Shown: piece by piece, positions 12,679 to 18,111 of the stretch
Position numbering within the stretch: position 1 is the stretch's first letter
Layout of the letters: each line of letters begins with the position of its first letter
NCBI GenBank assembly: GCA_964645815.1
Contig: CAZYCR010000018.1
Location: forward strand, 1 to 18,111
Reading direction: 5' to 3'
Length of the DNA: 18,111 bases
From: JAHISC01 sp964645815
Lineage (GTDB): Bacteria > Patescibacteriota > Patescibacteriia > UBA9934
The notes under the pieces: generated by a model
What the model saw: only the letters and a program-made list of their open reading frames with translations
The model's database searches: none
Told to the model about the DNA's origin: nothing
Made by a program: the position numbers and the translations under genes

Positions 12679-12692
12679 GTGTTGATAATCTA

Positions 12693-12721
12693 TTGCCTGT
12701 AGAATTAAATCAAGGTAATTT
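12693..12721 (+). promoter_or_regulatory. Possible promoter of the gene at 12743
   Basis: TTGCCT (12693-12698), 17-bp spacer, TAATTT (12716-12721). The match is moderate. It diverges from the cassette 3 promoter. Confidence 0.4.
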
Positions 12722-12742
12722 ATAGACAATAACCATTTTTAT

Positions 12743-13501
12743 ATGCAAGAAAAAGCTAGCTATCGATTTCCCGAGGATGTTCGTGCAGTCAGCGAGGGAC
12801 AATTCGAACAACTCGATAAACTTGTGGAAAAATCCGGTTTTTCCGGAGAAAATGCTCGAATCGCTAAAGAAGTGATTAATAATAAAAAAGATGAATACAT
12901 GGGAGCCGGACTTGATGTTCCAGAACTTATAAAAAATGATTTGGCTAAAGTTAGCGAACTAGTTAATGATTGGGACGATGATGTCGCTGCTGTGTCAGTA
13001 ACTTTAGATAATGACCCTAAATTGAAGCCTTATACTGCTGAAGATTTGAAACCACTGCTCGAGTACAAAAAGGTTGAAATCATTAGCCAGGCGCTTGCTG
13101 ACGGTGATGCTCATGAAGCTATTAAACAGGGATTTTTAGAAGCAGCCGAAGAGCAACAAACAGCCAAGCAGGCCGAGAACGAAACTGATATGTGGGGTGA
13201 AACAGAATCAGCCAAATCTGCAGAGCAAGCTAAAACAATAAAAGCAGAGGCTGAGACTATAGCAGAGCCAGCCGCCGAAGCTGCCCCAGAAGTATCCAAG
13301 CAACGCGAAGCAAAAGATGAGGACTGGGAAGAAGCGATGAATGTCGATCCAGAAGATGTCGGCATTAAAGGCGGTGTGGAAGCGATCAATAAATACAAAA
13401 AAGTTACTCGACCTTCGTTGGGTCGAAGAATAAGAGATTTCTTCAGAGGTAAACCGCAGGTACAAGAAGAAGTTAATGAAGAGAAACGAGCCGCTAAGTA
13501 A
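12743..13501 (+). CDS. Hypothetical acidic protein with Ala/Glu-rich middle and basic C-terminal patch
   Basis: 252 residues with no signal peptide or membrane span. Residues 1-125 look globular and helical (FPEDVRAVSEGQFEQLDKLV; ENARIAKEVINNKKDEYMGAG; EDLKPLLEYKKVEIISQAL). Residues about 132-195 are low-complexity Glu/Ala/Lys (QTAKQAENETD; AETIAEPAAEAAPE). Residues about 215-240 form a basic segment (YKKVTRPSLGRRIRDFFRGKP) that could bind membrane or nucleic acid. I do not recognise a family. Composition matches the native background. No Shine-Dalgarno site precedes ATG 12743. A strong terminator follows, shared with convergent thrS. It resembles the gene at 11537 only in acidity and architecture. 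Confidence 0.75.
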   Translation: MQEKASYRFPEDVRAVSEGQFEQLDKLVEKSGFSGENARIAKEVINNKKDEYMGAGLDVPELIKNDLAKVSELVNDWDDDVAAVSVTLDNDPKLKPYTAEDLKPLLEYKKVEIISQALADGDAHEAIKQGFLEAAEEQQTAKQAENETDMWGETESAKSAEQAKTIKAEAETIAEPAAEAAPEVSKQREAKDEDWEEAMNVDPEDVGIKGGVEAINKYKKVTRPSLGRRIRDFFRGKPQVQEEVNEEKRAAK

Positions 13502-13504
13502 TTT

Positions 13505-13541
13505 AAAAGAGCCATTTCTCGTGAGAGTCATGGCTCTTTTT
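13505..13541. terminator. Bidirectional terminator between the acidic gene and thrS
   Basis: AAAAGAGCCAT pairs with ATGGCTCTTTT, with TCTC/GAGA able to extend the helix inside the loop. T-runs are present on both strands, serving the rightward gene and the leftward thrS. Confidence 0.85.
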
Positions 13542-13543
13542 AT

Positions 13544-15334
13544 TTACGGCATCTTGGCTGCGGCTTGTGCTTCGTCAACTATTTGACCTTGAGCGACAAC
13601 CAGATCTTCATCTTGCCCAAAGACGTTGACTTTTATATCACCGCCTTCAACTTCTTTTTGGCCGATGACTATTGTCCAAGGCACTTTCATCATTGCTGCA
13701 TCGCGAATCTTTTTGCCAACTTTTTCGCTTGAATTATCGACAGTGACTCGCAAATCAACTGCTTCAAAATCCTCGGCAAGCTTTTTGGCAAAATCACCGA
13801 ATTCATCACTGACCGTTGCAATTCTAATTTGTTCTGGAGCCAACCACATTGGAAAAGCTCCGGCGTAGTGTTCAATCAAGACACCCATAAAGCGCTCAAT
13901 AGAACCCAAGATGGCTCTGTGAAGCATCACTGGGCGTTTCTTTTCGCCATCAGAATCGGTGTATTCCAGCGCAAAGCGTTCTGGAAGATTGAAGTCAAGC
14001 TGTAAAGTGGCCAACTGCCATTCTCGTCCAATAGCATCGGTGGCAATAAAATCAAGCTTTGGGCCATAAAAGGCAGCTTCACCAATACCGATCTCGTAAT
14101 CTTTGCCCAGATCCGCCAATAACTCCTTCAAAATGCCTACAGCATTATCCCAAACTTCAGCTCCACCGAGATACTTTTCCATGTTATCCGGATCGTGCAT
14201 CGACAATCTGATTTTTAGCGGCATGGCAAAGGCATCGTAGAATTTGGTAATAATGTCATAGATTGCCATTGATTCTTCTTTCACTTGATCCATGCGGCAA
14301 AAAACATGAGCATCATCTTGAGTAATAGAGCGAACTCTTGTTAAACCTTGTAACTGTCCTGAATTTTCATCACGATAAACAGTGGTGACTTCACTCATGC
14401 GCACCGGCAAATCACGGTAACTACGAATTTTCGATGCATAAATCTGAGTGTGGTGCGGACAGTTCATTGGTTTTAAAACAAACTCATCATCTGTTTTCTT
14501 ACTTGTGACATGGAAGATATCGTCGGCAAACTTGTCCCAATGACCAGAAGTTTTATAAAGATCAGACTTAGCAAGATGTGGAATGTTGACTCTGGTGTAA
14601 CCATAAGGCTTCATCAGCGACCAAACAAAAGCAGCCAAACATTCACGCACAACCGTGCCTCTGTCAGTAAAGAGTGGCAGGCCTGGGCCAACGAGTGGTG
14701 AAAAAGTAAATAGGTCTAACTCTTGACCAAGTTTGCGATGATCTCGTTTTTTTGCTTCCTCCATCATTTGCAAATAACTCTCAAGATCTGACTTTCTTTT
14801 AAAACACAAACCATAGATGCGTTGTAGTTGAGGATTGTTTTCATCGCCACGCCAATAAGCACCAGCCAATTTTTCCAACTTGAAGGCTTTAATTTCTCCG
14901 GTACTTTTAACGTGCGGTCCGCGACAAAGATCAACAAAATCACCAGTTTTATAAATTGTAGCAACGTCAGGTCGCTCTAAATCGAGGTCACCTGTTTCAT
15001 TCTCGTTGATTTTTGTTGTTCCCTTGTCCTTTAAATCCTTAAGCAACTCAACTTTAAAAGACTGATCCAAATCTTTGAAATAATCAATCGCGTCTTCCAA
15101 TGGCATTTCACTTTTTTCCATCGGTAAGTTGGCGTCGATAATTTTTTGCATCTCACCTTCGATCTTGGGAAGATCATCTTCCGAAATCGGAGACTCAAAT
15201 AAAATATCGTAATAAAAACCGTTGTCGACAACTGGGCCGACGCCGAACTTTGCGTTCGGATATAACTTTTGCACAGCTGCAGCTAAGACATGGGCTGCCG
15301 TGTGCCGCAAAGCATGGAGTTCTTCTTTTTCCAT
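13544..15334 (-). CDS. thrS: Threonyl-tRNA synthetase without the N-terminal TGS domain
   Basis: 596 residues from ATG 15334; the frame is open four codons further to a TTG, but those codons lie inside the leader terminator and are not used. The protein starts directly at the editing domain (RHTAAHVLA at 10-18, the HxxxH zinc-like editing motif; DLCRGPHV, the CxxxH partner). The class II core follows with PLFTDRGTVVRE (motif 1 region), MNCPHH (Cys and His of the catalytic zinc site), VYRDENSGQLQGLTRVRSITQDDAH (motif 2) and MLHRAILGSIERF (motif 3). The C-terminal anticodon domain starts near MWLAPEQIRI. The N-terminal TGS domain of about 60 residues found in E. coli ThrRS is absent. A T-box-like leader controls it, and the terminator T-run lies two bases before the ATG with no Shine-Dalgarno site. 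Confidence 0.96.
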   Translation of the reverse strand: MEKEELHALRHTAAHVLAAAVQKLYPNAKFGVGPVVDNGFYYDILFESPISEDDLPKIEGEMQKIIDANLPMEKSEMPLEDAIDYFKDLDQSFKVELLKDLKDKGTTKINENETGDLDLERPDVATIYKTGDFVDLCRGPHVKSTGEIKAFKLEKLAGAYWRGDENNPQLQRIYGLCFKRKSDLESYLQMMEEAKKRDHRKLGQELDLFTFSPLVGPGLPLFTDRGTVVRECLAAFVWSLMKPYGYTRVNIPHLAKSDLYKTSGHWDKFADDIFHVTSKKTDDEFVLKPMNCPHHTQIYASKIRSYRDLPVRMSEVTTVYRDENSGQLQGLTRVRSITQDDAHVFCRMDQVKEESMAIYDIITKFYDAFAMPLKIRLSMHDPDNMEKYLGGAEVWDNAVGILKELLADLGKDYEIGIGEAAFYGPKLDFIATDAIGREWQLATLQLDFNLPERFALEYTDSDGEKKRPVMLHRAILGSIERFMGVLIEHYAGAFPMWLAPEQIRIATVSDEFGDFAKKLAEDFEAVDLRVTVDNSSEKVGKKIRDAAMMKVPWTIVIGQKEVEGGDIKVNVFGQDEDLVVAQGQIVDEAQAAAKMP

Positions 15335-15487
15335 ACAAAAAACCAAGATTACGAATTATCGAATCTTGGGACCCTAACGGGCGGTTCCACCCAAGTTGTT
15401 CGAGCCCTTGGAAGCTCAAACCACTCAATTTGCGCGGAGACTGGCCGTGCGCCGCAGCTCCCAGGTTAGTGAGGCCTGATCAATGCT
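15335..15487 (-). promoter_or_regulatory. T-box-like tRNA-sensing attenuator leader of thrS
   Basis: Minus-strand RNA. Antiterminator: CTTGGG (15395-15390) pairs with CCCAAG (15370-15365), with a side bulge TGGAACCG and an inner CCC-GTTA-GGG hairpin. The run GGGTGGAACCGC is the T-box core, in which UGGN pairs with the tRNA acceptor end; A would match discriminator U. Competing terminator: CCAAGATT (15369-15362) pairs with AATCTTGG (15350-15343), followed by TTTTTT (15342-15337). The two helices share the CCAAG segment and are mutually exclusive. Upstream, TTTGAGC/GCTCGAA (15420-15399) is a stem III-like hairpin. The 5' part (15421-15487) is short for stem I. Possible Thr codons are ACU/ACC in CACUAACC, but I could not place a canonical specifier loop. 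Confidence 0.75.
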
Positions 15488-15493
15488 GAAATT

Positions 15494-15522
15494 AGTTTAA
15501 CGGAAATAAAAAAAATTGGCAA
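15494..15522 (-). promoter_or_regulatory. Promoter of thrS
   Basis: Minus strand: TTGCCA (15517-15522), 17-bp spacer, TAAACT (15494-15499). The -35 box is part of the 3' arm of the upstream gene's terminator. Predicted start near 15487. Confidence 0.7.
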
Positions 15523-15535
15523 ATTGCCAATTTTT
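15511..15535 (-). terminator. Terminator of the baseplate-J-like gene
   Basis: An AT-rich stem, AAAAATTGGC against GCCAATTTTT, has a five-base loop, and is followed on the minus strand by a T-rich run. It overlaps the thrS promoter. Confidence 0.75.
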
Positions 15536-15546
15536 CTTTTATTTGT

Positions 15547-16731
15547 TTACTCAGCTGGTTCGATAACTATACGGATATGATCTTCGAGTGTTGGAATTCG
15601 TTTCAACCAGAACGGTGTAAAAGTGACGCTGGCACTCTTCACTGCATCTGATGCTTCAAGCAGAGCCACTACTTCTCCGGCAGAACGACCGGTAAATCGA
15701 CTCTTGTCCAAAAGTTCATTGTTGGAAGCAATAATAGCCAGGCCATCCAAATAAGCGCTGAGTGTAGCTGTACCACGATCTTGATCAACTGACTGCAAAG
15801 TTACTTGCAAACCGTCTTCTTTGACTGAAGTCACTTGAAAACCTGATGACGTCTGATTGTAAAGACTGGTTTTGGCAAAATTTTCCAGATCAGCTGTATT
15901 GTAGAAAACCCCAGTCACTTTAGCTGTGATAGAAATATTAAATGATCCTGTTTCGGTACCAGGTTCGGTATCGCTTTTCTTTTCTATAACCTCGATACTG
16001 AAAGCTTCGCCGGTAAAACCTGCGCCCTCTGCTTCACCACGCAGTATTTCTTTGGTGTCTTCGAGAACTTGGTCGGCTAGAGCGTCACCAGCTTCATCGA
16101 GATCGTTTTGAGAAACAACACGGACATAGGAAACTCCACCAGTCATTTTTTGCACACTGACAGCGTAAATTTCCGCTTGCTTTGATTCAGCGAGACCCGG
16201 AATAGTAAATTGAGTTGGTCCGATCTCACCGGAAATACCGGCTTGATCAGCATGAGCCATGGTTTCAATTTCCCCGCCGGCTGGCACTACAACTGCTTCA
16301 TCGATTCTGAACAAAACTCCTTCTTCCGAGAGCAAACGTGTTGTTGCCACTAAAGGTTGATCTGCACTAGATTCGTTAATGAGCGTCACCGTGCCTCCAG
16401 CTTTTGCTTCGATGGCTGTTGCACCTTCTTCTGGCAACCAGAACTCCTTTGCTTGAGCAACATCTTTTTCAATCACCAAACCTTCGATCTGACCAACAGA
16501 TGAGGCATTGGTTGCCACCTCCACAGAAACAGTTGAACTGACAACTTGAGCATTTGGCACAAGGTTGATAGTGGCGTGGGAGATGGAAAGATAAAGCACT
16601 GCTAAGAGCAAAAAGAGTGCAATGAAAACAAAAAGAATCGCAATCTTTTGATAAATGCGAAGACCGCGCGACATTGGCTTTTGCTCAGCATCAGCAAAAT
16701 GTCCGGTCTTTAATGTTGGTTTTTTTGCCAT
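15547..16731 (-). CDS. Membrane-anchored baseplate-J-like protein
   Basis: 394 residues with a short basic cytoplasmic N-terminus (1-28), one membrane span at about 29-51 (IAILFVFIALFLLLAVLYLSI) and a large extracytoplasmic region. The central segment (about 100-185) has GGTVTLINESSADQPLVATTRLLSEEGVLF followed by PAGGEIE and GEIGPTQFTIPGL, which is the pattern I associate with Patescibacteria proteins annotated as baseplate J/gp47 family. The rest is beta-rich with no catalytic motif. It probably belongs to the cell envelope; a true phage-type baseplate role is unlikely without other tail genes. A strong Shine-Dalgarno AAGGAGG precedes ATG 16731, unusual among the native genes here. A TACAAT box lies just upstream. 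Transcribed leftward, downstream of dnaE and ending at its own terminator. Confidence 0.75.
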   Translation of the reverse strand: MAKKPTLKTGHFADAEQKPMSRGLRIYQKIAILFVFIALFLLLAVLYLSISHATINLVPNAQVVSSTVSVEVATNASSVGQIEGLVIEKDVAQAKEFWLPEEGATAIEAKAGGTVTLINESSADQPLVATTRLLSEEGVLFRIDEAVVVPAGGEIETMAHADQAGISGEIGPTQFTIPGLAESKQAEIYAVSVQKMTGGVSYVRVVSQNDLDEAGDALADQVLEDTKEILRGEAEGAGFTGEAFSIEVIEKKSDTEPGTETGSFNISITAKVTGVFYNTADLENFAKTSLYNQTSSGFQVTSVKEDGLQVTLQSVDQDRGTATLSAYLDGLAIIASNNELLDKSRFTGRSAGEVVALLEASDAVKSASVTFTPFWLKRIPTLEDHIRIVIEPAE

Positions 16732-16768
16732 AGTTCCTCCTTATTGTACACAATTTTTGAGAGATTTC

Positions 16769-18111
16769 CTAATTCTTGTCCTCTGAAATCAACTTTTGTA
16801 CCACAGAAACCAGTTCAGTTGTTTTTTCAACTGAATATTCAGTAGCAATTTTTCGCTCTTTATCTCCTGATTGTACCACAAGAAAGACCGGTGTGCGTCC
16901 TGGATTGGCAACAAACAACTCCCGCAGCTTCACCACTAAATCGTGCGATGGCTTTTCTGGAACGCGAATTTCCAAGGCATCAATTTTATTTTCAATCTCC
17001 TTTTTTTCAAAACCATCGTCTGGCCAAATTCCGCTCACAAAAGCATCGGCTACTTGATCAAAATCATTTTCGTGAAAAGGTACGATCTTATCCACAAGAA
17101 TGGAATGTTCCAAATTATCATTTCTTTCCCGCACGGAAACTTTTCCAAAAACAGCAACCAAAGTGTCGGGTTCTAAGAAATTACGTACGGTTGTAAAAAG
17201 TTTTGGAAAAACTACCATCTCAATCTGACCAAAACTATCTTCCAGTCTTACAAAAGCCATTGGTTGCTGATTCTTTTTTGTAAGAATCTGTTTGGTATCA
17301 ATAATGACTCCGGCTAAGCGGACCATGGCGCCGTCTTCTAGTTCTGAAATTTTGTCGCAAGTGTTCACGGCCTTAATTAGTTTTTCCGGAAAGTTCTGGG
17401 TCGGATGAGCAGAAACATAAATACCCAGCAATTCTTTTTCCCATGATAGTAGCTGGCCCTTGCTAATTTCTGTACCGGGACGAAGTTGCAGTCGTTGTTT
17501 GGAAATGTCTGGTGATAAATCAAACATCGACACTTGATTTTGGGCAGCATCTTTTTGCATTTGTCTGCCGAATTGGAGTAACTGATCCAGGTTCTGAACT
17601 AAAAGCGCACGATCACCAAAGCGGTCTAAGGCTCCGGCTTTAATTAATGCTTCCAAGGATTTCTTGTTGAGGCTTGCAGCCGGTACTCGAGTTAAAAAGT
17701 CGCTTAAATCTAAATAAGGCCCACTCTCTTTTCTTTCTCGAACCAAAACTCTCGCTGCTTCTTCACCGAAATTTTTTATCGCCGAAAGTCCCCAGCGGAT
17801 ATTTTTTGTATTTGGCACAACCGCAAATCCCGGGAATGATTCATTAACATCTGGAGGCAAAACTCTGTGTCCCATTCGAGCACACTCTTCGACCTCAATA
17901 GTAATACGATCGATGGAGTTTATGTCTGAGTTCATGAGAGCAGCCATGAATTCAGCCGGATAATGGGCTTTGAGATATGCCGTGCGGTAAGAAATCATGG
18001 CGTAACATGCGGCGTGTGATTTGTTAAAAGCATAATCGGCAAAACCTTCCCAGTCGGTCCAAATCTTTCTGGCGATTTTTTCAGAAACGCCGTTAGCAGT
18101 GCAGCCCGACA
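16769..18111 (-). CDS. dnaE: DNA polymerase III alpha subunit, C-terminal part (5' end outside window)
   Basis: The frame is open to the right edge, so the ATG at 17998 is internal; translation through it reads FADYAFNKSHAACYAMISYRTAYLKAHYPAEF, the DnaE signature FxxYxFNKSHAAxYA. About 446 residues are present: the end of the fingers domain, an HhH segment (SDFLTRVPAASLNKKSLEALIKAGALDRFG), the linker with KELLGIYVSAHP, the OB domain (VRLAGVIIDTKQILTKKNQQPMAFVRLEDSFGQIEMVVFP), and a C-terminal domain ending SVVQKLISEDKN. The polymerase active site and PHP domain lie outside the window. Replicative polymerase; identity is certain. Confidence 0.97.
   Translation of the reverse strand, partial: SGCTANGVSEKIARKIWTDWEGFADYAFNKSHAACYAMISYRTAYLKAHYPAEFMAALMNSDINSIDRITIEVEECARMGHRVLPPDVNESFPGFAVVPNTKNIRWGLSAIKNFGEEAARVLVRERKESGPYLDLSDFLTRVPAASLNKKSLEALIKAGALDRFGDRALLVQNLDQLLQFGRQMQKDAAQNQVSMFDLSPDISKQRLQLRPGTEISKGQLLSWEKELLGIYVSAHPTQNFPEKLIKAVNTCDKISELEDGAMVRLAGVIIDTKQILTKKNQQPMAFVRLEDSFGQIEMVVFPKLFTTVRNFLEPDTLVAVFGKVSVRERNDNLEHSILVDKIVPFHENDFDQVADAFVSGIWPDDGFEKKEIENKIDALEIRVPEKPSHDLVVKLRELFVANPGRTPVFLVVQSGDKERKIATEYSVEKTTELVSVVQKLISEDKN

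Noticed and set aside
15335..15346. thrS start at the upstream TTG (15346)
   Set aside because: Those four codons lie in the stem and T-run of the leader terminator, and the protein begins naturally at MEKEELHALRHT from ATG 15334.
15547..16731. Prophage or contractile-injection baseplate gene
   Set aside because: Only a baseplate-J-like segment is present, behind an N-terminal membrane anchor. No tail, sheath or other phage genes are near, and the neighbours are housekeeping genes.
1..18111. Recoded UGA (Gly) as in Absconditabacteria/Gracilibacteria
   Set aside because: TGA ends folA, the peptidase and other genes at sensible C-termini, and no family protein here is interrupted by in-frame TGA. 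The standard code fits.
1..18111. CRISPR array, tRNA or rRNA genes, insertion sequences
   Set aside because: I saw no regularly spaced repeats, no tRNA cloverleaf with CCA-type end and no transposase frame. The 26-bp and 24-bp repeats occur only twice each.

Overview
The window looks like a chromosomal segment of an uncultured bacterium, most likely from the Patescibacteria (Candidate Phyla Radiation, Parcubacteria-like). This is inferred from three things: a secreted protein with paired GEAWY-type N-terminal domains, a one-TM baseplate-J-like protein, and short compact genes with few Shine-Dalgarno sites. Base composition is mostly AT-leaning, and TGA is used as a stop in several genes, so the code appears standard (table 11).

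Layout. 1-309 is the C-terminal part of ribosomal protein L1, followed by a strong terminator. 392-2176 (-) is a secreted C25 (gingipain-like) peptidase bracketed by a perfect 26-bp direct repeat. 2276-2728 (+) is the first of three GC-rich orphan-gene cassettes. 2773-6472 is a thymidylate/pyrimidine deoxynucleotide cluster: a dCTP-deaminase-family gene (+), then a translationally coupled leftward operon (thymidylate-synthase-family gene, folA, and a dCMP-deaminase/DNPH1-like fusion), then tmk (+). 6475-8071 encodes two tandem polytopic membrane proteins downstream of tmk. 8106-9614 is gatB. 9653-9811 is a candidate stand-alone structured RNA with its own promoter and terminator. 9810-10763 (-) is miaA. 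10815-13501 alternates two more GC-rich cassettes (-) with two acidic hypothetical genes (+). 13544-15334 (-) is thrS, behind a T-box-like attenuator leader. 15547-16731 (-) is a baseplate-J-like membrane-anchored protein, and 16769 to the right edge (-) is the C-terminal part of dnaE.

The most interesting unit is the nucleotide cluster. The ThyA-family protein carries Asp (D180) where thymidylate synthases have the dUMP-discriminating Asn (E. coli N177, L. casei N229); dCMP-specific relatives have Asp there. It is co-transcribed with DHFR and a deaminase, so the operon could methylate dCMP first and deaminate afterwards to reach dTMP. The neighbouring dCTP-deaminase homologue has Pro where the catalytic Glu normally lies. 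This is a hypothesis from residues and gene order, not a demonstrated pathway.

Other points of interest are the three GC-rich cassettes (two share an identical 24-bp terminator segment), the thrS T-box-like leader, the unassigned small RNA next to gatB, and promoters placed so close to start codons that tmk, gatB and possibly thyA would make leaderless mRNAs.
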